From: Populus alba
Lineage: Eukaryota; Streptophyta; Magnoliopsida; Malpighiales; Salicaceae
NCBI RefSeq assembly: GCF_005239225.2
Contig: NC_133300.1
Span: 12,801,875 to 12,865,874, forward strand
Length of the DNA: 64,000 nt
Reading direction: 5' to 3'
In this document: positions 24,061 through 36,683 of the stretch, piece after piece
Position numbering within the stretch: position 1 is the stretch's first letter
How the letters are laid out: each line of letters starts with the position of its first letter
Translations under genes and position numbers: made by a program
Notes under the pieces: generated by a model
What the model saw: only the letters and a program-made list of their open reading frames with translations
What the model was told of the DNA's origin: nothing
Databases searched by the model: none

Positions 24061-25189
24061 TATTCCAACGCACTACATATTGCTGGCTAATTTATGCTTA
24101 GCACCTAGAATAACAGATTCATGAATTAATAGCCAAATTAAGCAACTGATAGGTGGAGCTTTCCAGGGACTTGTCAGTACTGTTGAATGTGGGAGCATCC
24201 ATTAATTGTTGGACAATGAAAACTTTTGAAAGCAATCCATAAGTAAACTCTTTGTAATCCTCTACTGATTTGGAAATAATCAGAACAATTAGACGGCCAG
24301 TCCTTATCATGAAATACTCGATCATTATGAGCTTAATTTTCAAAGTCTTCAGCATATAAAGCAAGCAAGCTCTAAGGAAATATATAGAAGGATTCTGGGC
24401 ATTTCGGACAATAAGAGAAAGGGCGTTTGCTTATTATCTTTCACTGAAAAAAAAATAAAGAAATAATCGTGAACGTACGTAGGACTAAAATGCAAAACTA
24501 AAAAAAGGAGACTAATTATTGAGAATTGAAGAAGGCATTCTGTTTATGAGATAAATTGAGGTAAAAGCGTCAACCCAATATTTTAGGAGAAAGTTATTAT
24601 AAAGCAAATAATTTAAAAGAAAAGAAGAAAAATAAAATCCTAATTTATAGTATTTATTGTCAAGAAACGGTGGATGTAGATGTAGATGTAGATGTGTTAG
24701 GAGAAACTGTAGTCTGTGAGATTTTGAATAAAAAGAATGTCCAAGCCTTAAAGCCTATAAAATCAAATGTGGAAAGGCATTATTCATTTGATACAAATCA
24801 ATTTAATGCTATCTTTGATTGATTTCTTGCCAATAAAAGAGTTAAATTAAAAGAAAAACATATATAAATGACTGATGAGGAGCTAAAAGGCAAGTCTTAT
24901 TACAAAGAGTCAAAAAAAAAAAAAACCTCTTAAAACGGTAGCAATTCAAATTACTATTAAGAGGTTACTAACTTGTTGTATAAAAGATGAGGTATTAAGA
25001 TAATTAGAAAATAAAAAAGAGGAGAGAATCGGAAGCAATTTATATTGGTTTAGGATATAAAAATGAAGACCTAAAGTTCAAATAAAAGACACTATATTCA
25101 AGTCAGGAATCAATGATAGGAGAAGTTGAGTGTGATCAAATGAATACACCAATAAAATATTTTTTAAAATTTACTTGTTTTTTTTCTAG
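24061..25189. other. intergenic, no recognised gene
   Basis: A minus-strand frame of 81 codons (24119-24364) has balanced composition, but no motif or splice partner is recognised. A short GATGTA hexamer repeat (about 4 units) lies near 24673-24694. The transposase 5' part expected upstream of 25190 was not found. Confidence 0.4.
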
Positions 25190-26189
25190 GATACATATAA
25201 CATCTGGTTGAAGGAAATATATGGTGATGATTCTTCGACCCATCCAGATCTTGATCTAGATTTATGATTGGAGGCATAATTATTTAGTGGACCTTATAAA
25301 AATCGGGTATACAATCTCTCTAACACTACGGTCAAGGATTTGCAAATGACTCGCGGTGTTTCAATCGTTGGATGCTCATAATTAGTTCCAAGCACTCAAA
25401 CTCCAGAGTTCGAGGCGATTTTAGACCAGGGAGTTAAAAAACGAATGACGCATCTTCTTACTGATTATGAATGACTCAGTGTTAAGATAACCAAACTCTG
25501 CTAATTGATAATGGATATAAGATCACAAATGGTGGTGCATGTGCTCCCTCTTATTCGCCCCATAATTTAGGTGAAGACCCGCCTCCTCCTCTAGCGCCTT
25601 TAATCTAGATTAATTATATTTGAACTTATAAATGTTTAAATTTGCAATAAATATTTGAATTTTATATTAATTAAATTTTTTAATTATTTTCTATTTTTGT
25701 TTAATAAATTTTTTAAAAATATATTTTTAAATTTTATTACTAACAAGGTTATCGATGGACTTAGTCAGTTGGTATATTCAAGAGAGTTGAAAAGAATTAC
25801 TACAAATGTTATTACCATCGGTTACTCACTGATGAAATAATATACGGTTTGTTTGATGGTTTTATGTCAAATTTACTAATAGAAATACTAACAGACAAAA
25901 AAAAATCATTGATGGAATGTCATATGATTTTTGTGTCGGTAATATGTTATATTCAATGATGAAAGAACTGATGGAATGAAGCGAGAAATGTTTTATTTTT
26001 TACGTGCTTTGTTTGTCAAAAAATTCATTTGTAAAATTATTATTGATAAATCACAAAACATTGATGAGAGTTTATTTGATAGATTATTTCTATTTGTGAG
26101 CCCGCCCGTAATTAAGTTTCGTGCTGATAGACTATAAATATAAATATTGATAGAAAACTCTATAGATAAATCTGAAAATTCTAGTAGTG
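25190..26189 (+). mobile_element. En/Spm (CACTA) transposon 3' relic
   Basis: After a TTTTTTTTCTAG splice-acceptor-like site at 25190, the plus strand reads KEIYGDDSSTHPDLDLDL, then a stop, GPYKNRVYNLSNTTVKDLQM, TRGVSIVGCS, and finally GGACAPSYSP with DPPPPLAPLI before a stop near 25607. This order (YGDDPSTHP, NRVYGLSNT, SVSTVG, Pro-rich tail) is characteristic of plant Ptta/En/Spm transposases. About 580 bp of subterminal repeat follows, ending CTAGTAGTG (26181-26189), the complement of the CACTACTAG terminus. At least three internal stops and a missing 5' half make it non-autonomous. The 5' terminus was not located. Confidence 0.75.
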
Positions 26190-27153
26190 TTCTTTCCAGT
26201 TCGAACTTCGTAACTCTTTTATCAATTTTAACGTATAACAATGTTTATGATTTTTTTTTCATCCGTCGGTGTGTGTATTTCGTTTGCACGTGTGATTTGG
26301 TATACTTCGTAGAAACATAGTTCTATGAAAGAAAAGTAATAAAGATCTGCAATTTCTGAATTCGATTGATTAATCACTTTCATTTTTGCTTTTTATCCAG
26401 AATTCATCAGCATTTATATCCTTCAACCGGGGGGTTGATGTGCATTGCATTTAACTCATTGATGACCAGATAAAAAAAAAATTCACAGCATTATCAAATG
26501 CATTGGCATCCAGATCACAAATCAAATGCTCTCGAGTTACAAAATTAATGCTTTATGTGCCCAAACACCACAAATTATCTTCTCTACCTCAACAACTGGA
26601 AAATGTTTTTACAATAACAAATTCTATATTTTCTCTGGACACATCTCCCATTATATTAAATAAATAAATTATTGGTTATTGGAGGCTTACATGATCGTTA
26701 ATTTTAAAATCTGTGAAATTAGTCGATTTACACGCAAGTTGGCCCAAACATCCATGTTAATAAAAAAAAATACATTGTTTGAATTTTTATTTTATTCTCT
26801 CTTCTAAGAATTAAGCCATGTATTTTCTTGTAATAAAGCATATTTGAAAAGAGACATCCATTTAGAGAAATAGCATTTAATGAAAATATAAATAAAAAAT
26901 GATGATGTAACAAATTAATTATGTTCTTAATTTGTAAAAAAAAAAAAAGTCAAGTAAGATAATCTCTTTATGAAAAGACAGGGTGTAGATGATTTATCAC
27001 TCGGAAATAAAGCATACACAGCTGTTTAAAAAATCTAAAGAAAGGGCAAAAGTCAGCAACAATAGGGATATTGAAGATGCAGCTGACAAAAAAGTATTCT
27101 CTGGCCAGTGCACTACAGTAGATTTCGTTGCTACAATAAAAGCATGTCATCCA
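26190..27153. other. upstream intergenic region of the ABC transporter gene
   Basis: AT-rich, no coding sequence recognised. The proximal part should be promoter for the gene starting at 27222. Confidence 0.4.
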
Positions 27154-27154
27154 T

Positions 27155-27162
27155 TATAAAGT
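27155..27162 (+). promoter_or_regulatory. candidate TATA box of the ABC transporter gene
   Basis: TATAAAGT lies 60 bp before the proposed ATG, a reasonable place for a short leader. Position is the only support. Confidence 0.3.
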
Positions 27163-27221
27163 ATTGTGGTTTTCACTCTTCGTGGTCAGGAAATAAAGGC
27201 CAGCGTTCTTGTAATCCAAAA

Positions 27222-30200
27222 ATGGCGGGAGGCATCAAGAAAAGTAAGATTGGGTCAGTACGATCCATTTTCATGCATGCAGACAGTCGAGATTGCTTAT
27301 TAATGGTTCTCGGGTTAATTGGATCCATTGGTGAAGGGTTCTCTAGTCCCTTGATTTTTTTTGTATCTAGCAAATTGCTGAACAATCTTGCTGGTGCAGA
27401 TTCTGCTTCAGATGTCTTCTCCGACAGCATCAACAAGGTTTCTTTTCCTTTCCTTTTCCATTTTCACGCACGCACACGAACGAAGCACGAACACAAGACT
27501 AGTAACAAGTCGGGTTTTTTGTGCATGGCAGAATGCTTTGGCGCTTTGCTACCTGGCTTGTGGACAATGGCTTGTCTGTTTCATAGGTGGGTTTAGTTAC
27601 GTTAATTTGTTCTGGCTATTAATCATTTAAAGCGTGTCTGAAATGATTATGTAGTGATGATGGAATAAAATTAATTAAGTCAAGATCAGTACTAACTTTA
27701 TATTTTATTATTTTCTTGGATCAATAGAGGGATATTGTTGGACAAGAACAGGTGAAAGACAAGCAATGAGAATGCGAACAAGATATTTAAAAGCAGTGTT
27801 AAGGCAAGAAGTTGGGTACTTTGATTTGCATGTAACAAGTACAGCCGAGATCATCACTGGTGTCTCTAATGACAGTTTTGTAATTCAAGACGTTTTGAGT
27901 GAAAAGGTTGTGCGAAAGAAATCTCCTAGAAAACTGCACTCTGTTTCTAAACAATTTAATTTTAGGAAAATATACTGATTTCTTTATCATTATTATTTAA
28001 TAGTAATAACTGAGGATGCTAAATTTGATTCTGCAGGTGCCGAACTTCTTAATGAATGTTTCCACGTTTATTGGATGCTATATAATGGCGTTTATATTGC
28101 TAGGGAGACTAACAATTGTAATGTTTCCATTCATACTGCTTTTGGTAATTCCTGGTGTGATGTATGGAAAGATTCTGATGGGAATATCAAGAAAGATGAA
28201 ACGAGAGTACAGCAAGGCAGAAACAATAGCAGAGCAGGCTATATCTTCAACGAGGACAATCTATGCCTTTGTTGGCGAAACCAAAGCCATAGCTGCTTAT
28301 TCTGCAGCTCTGCAATTGCCATTGAAGCTGGGGTTGAGGCAGGGCATGGCTAAGGGGTTAGCTGTTGGCAGCAATGCTGTTATTTTCGCTGTTTGGTCCT
28401 TCATGTCTTACTATGGTAGCAGAATGGTCATGTACCATGGTTGTCGAGGAGGGACTGTGTTCAATGCTGGCGCATGTGTTATGGTGGGTGGCCTGTAAGT
28501 ATCTTCTATGTTTTCCACTGCTTTGAGTTGTATTAGTATCTCCTTTAAACTGGACTACTTAGTTCTCTCATTTCCTCGCTTCTTCCTCTGTCAGAAATTA
28601 GACGTCCGCGTCTTGATCTGCAGACGTCCTGCTGCTTTTAGTGGAAAGTGGGTTCTAAGTACTCTTTTTTTTTTTTCTCTCTTTGAAGATTAGGGGAAAT
28701 TAGGACCAATAACAACTCAAATATCTGAAAAAAATGGAAAAAATTGAGAGCAGGAAATATTTCTTTTTAAGAAGCCGATAAAATTGTCTAGGGCCGGAGA
28801 GCCAGAAGATGAAGGTGGGCCTTGGAATAGAGGGAGTGATTTTTGCTTTACTTTCGGATTAGTTTGAATTAACGATTATTTTTTGTTATTGTTATTGACT
28901 GTTGTTTTTGATGTTGATTATCAGAGCATTTGGAGCTGGTTTATCCAACATGAAGTACTTCGCAGATGCATGTTCTGCTGGAGAACGTATCATGGAAGTG
29001 ATAAGAAGAGTCCCCAAAATAGACCTAGAAAACATGGAAGGTGAGATTTTGGATAATTTTAGGGGGGAAGTTGAATTCAGACAGGTCAAGTTTGCATACC
29101 CTTCAAGGCCAGAAAGCATTATCTTTGAAGCTTTTTGCCTACAAATCCCAGCAGGCAAAGGTGTGGCCTTGGTTGGTGGTAGTGGGTCGGGAAAATCGAC
29201 AGCGATAGCATTATTACAAAGATTTTATGACCCATTAGGTGGAGAGATACTTCTTGATGGAATTGCAATTGATAAGTTGCAACTCAAGTGGCTAAGGTCA
29301 CAAATAGGTTTGGTGAGCCAGGAGCCTGCATTATTTGCTACAACAATCAAGGAGAACATACTTTTCGGGAAAGAAACTGCTACAATGGACGAGGTTGTTG
29401 AAGCTGCCAAAGCTTCTAATGCTCATAATTTCATTTCCCAGTTCCCTCAAGGGTATTCTACTCAGGTTAGTTAGATCATGTTGATCAGCTAAACTTATTT
29501 GATGCTGGAAACTGGAAAATATATAGAAATAGCTTCATGTTCAAGGAAATGCAAGTTAAATCTTGGACAGCTGAATCTAATCACCAATTTGCATTATCTG
29601 CATGGACAAATCACATGCATAATACTCAGTAATGGATCATTACTTTATTTTTCCTCGGATACAAAGCATTACTTACTTACCCGATGGAAGGAATCATGTG
29701 CTAAACCACACTTTGCACCAATAACAGGTTGGTGAGAGAGGTGTTCAATTGTCAGGAGGGCAAAAGCAAAGAATTGCTATTGCACGAGCTGTAATCAAAT
29801 CACCTAGAATCCTCCTCCTCGACGAGGCTACAAGTGCATTAGACACAGAATCCGAACGTATTGTCCAAGAAGCCCTAGACAGAGCAGCTGTGGGGAGAAC
29901 CACAATCATAATTGCTCACCGGCTCTCCACCATTCGTAATGTGGATGTCATTGCTGTGGTCCAAGACGGTCGGGTGACGGAAATCGGATCTCACAATGAA
30001 TTAATTGAAAACGAATATGGCATGTACACATCCCTAGTTCGTCTTCAACAAACACAAACCGAAAAACCTTTTGAAAATGTCACTACAACTCCAGTGTCCT
30101 CATCAGCTATCCCAGTTATGAAAACTAATAGAACTAGTAGTGATACTAGTAGTCGAAGATTATCACGTTCTGCCAATTCAGTAGCACCAAGTAAAGTTTC

Positions 30201-32285
30201 AGTCAGTGCTGAAGAAAATGTAGCGATGGAAGAGCAAAAATTCTCGGCACCGTCATTTCTAAGATTGCTGGCATTGAACCTACCGGAATGGAAACAGGCG
30301 AGCTTTGGATGTTTAGGAGCAATTTTATTTGGTGGGGTTCAACCAGTATATGCATTTGTGTTGGGGTCAATGGTATCCGTATTCTTTTTGAAAGATCACA
30401 ACGAGATTAAGGAGAAGATAAAGATTTACTCTCTTTTCTTTTTGGGGTTGACTTTCTTCTCATTGATCATCAATGTAATTCAACATTATAATTTTGCATA
30501 CATGGGTGAGCATCTGACAAAGAGGATCAGAGAGAGGATGCTTTCGAAGATTCTCACATTTGAGGTTGGGTGGTTTGATCAAGATGAGAATTCATGCGGG
30601 GCAATTTGCTCAAGACTCACCAAAGATGCTGATGCGGTATGTGTTTTTGGCTCCTGCTTCCTGTTTGATGTGCACATGCCACCATGATTGATTAGCTAGT
30701 TTAGGTCACTCAGATGTTAAGTGATTGTTCTATCTCAGATGTTTTACTTCCTGATTTGATGTACATATACATATATATTGCTGGTAGGATAATTCAAGCT
30801 GCAACTTTTAGTCTTTCTAGAGACGCAATGTATAGCAGCTGAAACATTGCACAGGGTGGTTTGCTTGATGCTTTTGGTTCTGTGCAGGTGAGATCAGTAG
30901 TGGGTGACCGGATTGCTCTCGTCGTTCAGACAATGTCAGCGGTAACCATAGCATGGACCATGGGTTTGGTCATTGCTTGGAGGCTTGCCATTGTGATGAT
31001 AGCAGTCCAGCCTATCATAATCGCCTGTTACTATACCCGGAGTGTTCTACTAAAAAGCATGTCCAGAAAAGCCATCAAAGCACAAGACGAAAGCAGCAAG
31101 CTCGCAGCAGATGCTGTCTCCAACCTCCGAACCATCACTGCTTTCTCCTCTCAAGAACGAATCCTGAAAATGCTCGAGAAAGTCCAGGAAGGTCCACGGA
31201 GAGAGAATGTTCGGCAATCATTGTTTGCAGGTATTGGGCTTAGCACTTCTCAAAGCATGATGTCCTGCACTTTGGCTCTGGACTACTGGTATGGTGGCAA
31301 ACTCATTGCTCAAGGCTACATGACCTACAAAGCCATGTTTGAGACCTTCTTGATCTTGGTAAGCACAGGACGTGTCATAGCTAATGCTGGAAGCATGACA
31401 ATTGACCTAGCCAATGGTTCAGACTCTATTCGGTCAGTTTTCGCTGTGCTGGATCGGTGCACAAAAATCGAACCGGAAGACCCTGATGGTTACCGGCCAG
31501 AAAAAATCACCGGCCATGTAGAACTCCAAGATGTGGATTTTGCATACCCAGCCAGGCCTAATGTGATGGTCTTCAAAGATTTCTCAATCAACATTGAAGC
31601 AGGGAAATCAACAGCTTTGGTGGGGCAAAGTGGCTCAGGAAAATCAACCATCATAGGATTAATCGAAAGATATTATGATCCACTCAAGGGCACAATAAGA
31701 ATAGATGGAAGAGACATCAAGTCATATAACCTCAGGTCACTAAGGAAATGCATTGCTCTGGTGAGTCAAGAACCCACATTATTTGCTGGCACCATAAAGG
31801 AAAACATTATGTATGGTGCGTCATCCGACAAAATCAACGAATCAGAGATCATCGAGGCAGCTAAGGCAGCCAATGCTCATGATTTCATATCTGGATTAAA
31901 AGATGGGTATGAGACATGGTGCGGAGACAGGGGAGTGCTGCTATCAGGGGGTCAGAAACAGCGCCTCGCAATAGCCCGTGCCATGCTCAAAAATCCAGCA
32001 ATATTGCTGTTAGATGAGGCCACTAGCGCACTCGATAGCCAGTCAGAGAAGGTAGTGCAAGAAGCAATAGAGCATGTAATGGTGGGAAGGACGAGCGTGG
32101 TGGTGGCTCACAGGTTGAGTGCTATACAGAGCTGTGATCTCATTGCAGTTTTAGATAAAGGGAAGGTGGAGATGGGGACTCATTCATCTTTGCTGGCCAA
32201 CGGAGCTACCGGAGCTTATTATTCATTGGTGAATCTCCAAAGCAGACCACACAACACCTCCACCGCTCATCGTAATTTGGATTGA
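27222..32285 (+). CDS. ABCB-type full ABC transporter (ABCB15-like), 7 exons
   Basis: Plasma-membrane type ABC exporter of the plant ABCB (MDR/PGP) subfamily. Substrate is not predictable from sequence; some relatives move auxin or secondary metabolites. Proposed exons: 27222-27437, 27532-27586, 27728-27906, 28037-28494, 28925-29465, 29728-30636, 30888-32285. All introns are GT-AG, and the total of 3756 nt gives 1251 aa. The order is TMD1-NBD1-TMD2-NBD2. NBD1 has Walker A GGSGSGKS (387-394), Q loop LVSQEPALF, signature LSGGQ (491) and Walker B ILLLDE (511-516). NBD2 has GQSGSGKS (1032-1039), LSGGQ (1138) and ILLLDEA (1158). H loops IIIAHRLST and VVVAHRLSA are present. The start [20 protein letters not shown] fits the family; upstream in-frame codons do not. 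All catalytic motifs are intact, so it is probably functional. Confidence 0.95.
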
Positions 32286-33041
32286 ATCACAAATCTCTTC
32301 TTGTTTCAATCTAGTTCATGTATGGCTTCCATCAAGATTATTGCGGTGGTCGAAGCACTTGTAATTCCCAAACTATGGCTTTGCTTCTCTTTTATTAGAG
32401 GAATTTCACGTTAGATGCACGGAGCTATAAATAAATAAATAAACAAACATGAATGTGCATTCTATCCCACTGTTAATGTATTCCTCTTTATTAAAAGAGT
32501 GATATTGAGATGTTTTTAAGTTTGATTGCTAGCAAAAAAATTAGATCAGAGTTGAGAAAATAAATATGTATATTTTTAAATTAGATTTTTAACATGATTT
32601 TATAATATTTATTAGTGTTTTTTTCTTCGATCACATATAACATATCAAGACATTATTTTAATATTTTTTAAAACCTGCTTTTAAAATCATAATAGGTGTT
32701 TTTTATTTAAAAAATAGTGATTGCAATTAAAAAACATGTTTTCGTCAAGACAGTCAATAGATTTATTAATAAATAAATGGAGTTTAGATCAGAGAAATTC
32801 ATTTTCTTCCTTATTAATAAATATCCACAGATCACCAGACGACGTATCGCTCACCTTCTTCTTCTCCCCCTAAAATCAAGTCTAAATATTTATCTTCCTG
32901 GTTCGTATCCTCCTCCGACAAAAAAGACACTGATCCAAGACATACCGGCAGATTGATTGTTAAGGCAAAAACCAAGACACCGTTTGCTTACTTTCGGCCC
33001 TTGCTTCCTTTTCGGTCCCTTTTTTTTTGGCATTAACCAAG
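32286..33041. other. spacer between the ABC transporter and lipoate ligase genes
   Basis: The first 160 bp should be the ABC transporter 3' untranslated region, with overlapping AATAAA-type signals at about 32427-32444. AT-rich DNA follows, then the leader of the next gene. The two genes are in the same orientation. Confidence 0.5.
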
Positions 33042-35575
33042 ATGGGAATAGTGCATGAAGCAAGGAAACTTGGGTTGCCATTAATGAATGTTGTGAGATT
33101 CAAAGGAATGCCCATTTTAGAGCAACTGTTTCTGGAGGAAAAGCTGCTTCGTACTTCTTCAGATAATTGGTGTATTGTTAACGATGGAACTAATACTCCT
33201 TCCATTGTCATGGGCTTGTCTGGGTAAAAGACTTCTTAACTCCCATCTCCTTTCTTTTTGCTGACTGAATAGGGGTATCTATATTAGTTGGTTGTTGTCG
33301 TTTGGAATCTCAGCTGAATTTTGGCTAATCTTAGCCCTAGTTAGAGATTGCTTACCCACTCTTTAAATATTCTTTTTTTTATTTTTGTTATTATTATTCG
33401 ACACTAAGGGATATCCTCAAGTCTGCTTGCGCGTCGATCCCCACTAAGTTTTGTACTCTTTAGTTATCGATGGATTCAATGAGACTCTTCATAGCTGTGG
33501 TTTTTTCCTTTGGTAGAGAGTTGGTAAAATTAGCAGTTTCAAGGTTATATTTGGTGTTATCCTTTGTTTTATAGAAGATTTCAGATAAATGTGGTTCATC
33601 CAATCCTTTCCCACCATATGGCCGTTTTAGACAGCCATGATCTGGGAAAGTTTAATGTCTTTGCTTTCCACTGTCTTGCTCCTTCCTTTCGTACCCAAAT
33701 GATGATGATGATGATGATGATAAAATAAAATAAAAGATTAGGGAGAGTTTCTTCAAGAGCGACTGATTGGAAGCTCCACAGTGAGATTTACTTGTTGTGA
33801 GTCTCACACATGGACATGCTTCTGTATTTCACCTGCATTGTGATCTAGAGTTTGTTCAGAAAGTTGCTCTTAAAAGTGTTGTGCTTAGTTTCTCTTCAAT
33901 TAATAAAATGAAATGTCTCATGAAATTTTCCATTTTTGACTTGTTATTTGAATAAATGAGCAAGCATCTGTAGATGCCTGGATTTTTTTATTTCTATCCT
34001 TGTTTCATTTTCTTGGGATACACATACTGATAGATGTGAATGCTTTGCGTAGGAAAGCTTCAGAACTTCTTGAACTTGGGTTTGTTTTACGAGATGAGGT
34101 TCCTGTCATCAGAAGGTTTACTGGTGGTGGAACTGTTATTGTTGACCATGGGACTATTTTTGTCACTCTTATATGCAACAAGGATGATGTTCCTGGAGTT
34201 CAACCATATCCTCGTTCCATCATGTCTTGGAGTGGTCTTGTGTATGGTCAGGTGTTGCGAGGGATTGGTGATTTCCAACTCCGTGAGAATGGTACTACAT
34301 TGATGAGCTTTGGATTAAAAGGATTTTCACTCTGTTAATATAATGTGCGGGACATTGGTGGAAGTGACACTTTTTAGACAGTTACATGCATGGTGTTCCC
34401 GATCATGGATATCTAAACTTTCATGTCAATGTTTCTCGTTTTTTGAAGAAAAAATTGTTCTTAGTTTTGCTCTTATAAGCCAGGAGACCACTGCAAACTT
34501 CTGGCTGCATATGATGCCTATATAACCATGATCTATCTTACACGTAAACACTATTTGTTTTCAGATTATGTTTTTGGTGATCGCAAATTTGGTGGAAACG
34601 CACAATCTATAACAAAAAATCGTTGGATACACCATACATCCTTTTTATGGGATTATGAGGTCAAGAACATGGCTTACTTGAAGCTACCGGCTCGGGCTCC
34701 TGAATATAGATCGGTATTTTATTTCCTTCTCCACCATCTTTCTTTCTTGAGCTCTCTGTTCTGCCAATAAGATTATTTTACCCTGAAAATCATGCTGTAA
34801 TTGTATTGGTTATTTCTTGGTGAATCAATCGTTATCTTTCTCCTATTGCAAATCCTATGACCATTAAAACAAACAAAAATATTTTCAGGGGATGCTATTA
34901 TTTCAAAGATCAGTGTGAAATCATAGTATCCTTGATAAGTTATGGATAGCCTTAACTATAACAAACTAATAATCTTTGGACAAGCACTTGATGAACCAGA
35001 TTGGTCATTTTTCATGTCATAGTTTTGATTGGTTTTGCAGTTCTTAGATATCTTGCATTTTTTTTTTTCCACTAATGAACATTCTTCATCCTTTTGGTGC
35101 ATGATGCATTCCATGGCATTTTATATATGTGCAACTGTAGAATGAACACGTAATAGTTGGGGCAGCAGATATAAGATGACAACAGAGAAAAATTACTTCA
35201 GAATCTGTGTTTTTCTTTTCATGTGCCTTTTGGGTTATGCCTATTGGGGCTTTGGAATATGGAGTGCAGAAAATTTACTTTTGATATGATAATTACTTAA
35301 AGAGCAGTTAATGAAGTCTATATTGCCACTTCACTGTGCAGGCAAGAGACCACAGCGAATTCATTTGTCGCATGAAGGAATATTTGCCAAGACCACTTTT
35401 TGTTGAGAAAACCACAAAGGCTCTAGAAACCCATTTTTCACTGCAACCGGTGAATTCTGAGACAATTGGTGCAGTTCATGAAGGAGGATTTGTTCACACC
35501 TCTAGCCTTCTCACAAAGCAGGAACTCAAGGATGCTTTAGCAGGAACTCAAGGATGCTTTGGCATCTTCACTTGA
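33042..35575 (+). CDS. LPLA: lipoate-protein ligase A-like protein, 4 exons, altered C-terminus
   Basis: Member of the LplA/LipB/biotin ligase fold family; the plant LPLA protein attaches lipoate in mitochondrial protein lipoylation. Exons: 33042-33223, 34053-34291, 34565-34713, 35342-35575. Introns are GT-AG and 804 nt gives 267 aa. Seen in sequence: RRFTGGGTVIVDHGTIFVT with the Gly-rich lipoyl-binding loop at 81-87, and RKFGGNAQ with the conserved Lys at 148. The ATG at 33042 gives the family N-terminus (LGLPLMNVVRFKGMPILEQL); an upstream TTG in frame is not a start. A 22-bp tandem duplication near the end (35519-35562) shifts the frame. The encoded tail is AGTQGCFGIFT, while without the second copy it would read ALASSLESIAHSS, ending at 35597. 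The core domain is unaffected, so activity may persist. Confidence 0.9.
33701..33721. repeat. (GAT)n microsatellite in LPLA intron 1
   Basis: Seven uninterrupted GAT units within the first intron. No coding effect. Confidence 0.9.
35519..35562 (+). repeat. 22-bp tandem duplication in the last exon of LPLA
   Basis: Two copies, 35519-35540 and 35541-35562, differ at one base (CTTTAG against CTTTGG at the end). Since 22 is not a multiple of three, the duplication changes the reading frame and moves the stop from 35597 to 35575. Confidence 0.9.
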
Positions 35576-36683
35576 GAGTATTGCTCACAGCAGTTAGATT
35601 TCGTACACTGAATACTATTTCATTAGCAAGGGATTTGGACAAGGACATCTGACTAGCTTTATACCGGTTGCCAAATTAAACGTTCATAAAAATACTTTTT
35701 TGTGTTACTCTATTGTGAAATTGGAGCAGCATTCTTGCTCTTGTATGTTCAGAGCAAAACTGTATTATTTTTTCAACGATTATTCAGAAACATGTGAAAT
35801 TTCTTACAGATGCTGAGCAAATTAGGTCGATTTTTTAACCGAGAAAGAAGGTTCAAAATACCTGTGACTTTTTTCCTTTTTTTTTCATATTTGTTTTAGT
35901 GAACCTTTTCTATAAGCACCCTGTAATTGTGAACTCCAGAGGTAATATGCTGCTTTGCTTGTATAACCCTGACTGCTGATTCAGGAAGGCCAAAGTCCTC
36001 CTTTTTGGCTAGTCTCTGGCTACAAATTTTTCCAGTGTCTTTCAGACCGTGATAGAAGGCTAGGAGGTTTTGAGCTTGAGTTTAACTCTGTTTCTCTTAG
36101 TTGACTTGGTTTATGGAAGGTGGCAGCCAGTTAAGCGTTGTGGTTACAAATGGAACTGTAATTTGCCACGCCTACGGGTGGAGAAGAAGTACAACATACA
36201 TTACATGGAGTGGTTTTTTCAATTACAAAAGTTTGAAACTTCCCAGGTCACTTGTCTCTTTGAATCAAAGATTGTAGTGACCATTATGAAGATGGGGAGA
36301 TGCCGCCCTGTGTTTTGATTTGTTATTTGTCAGCCCCGCAACTGTTGCTTCTGCCTTGTTTCAATCAAAAGTTAGCCTTGTACCCATCTCTCTACTAACC
36401 AATGTACAATTTCTCTCCATTCTTCCTTGCCACATTGGAAAAGGAGCTTTAAGAATTTGAAGGAGTCGCAGACATTAAAGAGTGGGAGGGTCTAAATTCA
36501 CTATTTATAATATTTGTTAGAAACGGGAGATGGGGCAGGAGAGACGTTGTGAAGTTATGAAGACAGAGTGATTGTTCACTGCTTTAAATTTGCAAAATAT
36601 ATCATGATGTTCACTTATTACAAAGAGGCAGGCCATGGTGATGACAAAAGCTCATTCTGGACCATCTAAAAGTAACAGTCCTT
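35576..36683. other. convergent intergenic region between LPLA and MYB
   Basis: Holds the 3' untranslated regions of both convergent genes. The short frame near 36070-36318 has no recognised motif. No transposon seen. Confidence 0.5.

Noticed and set aside
33027..33041. Earlier start (TTG) for the lipoate ligase
   Set aside because: Non-ATG start is unnecessary; ATG at 33042 gives the family N-terminus.
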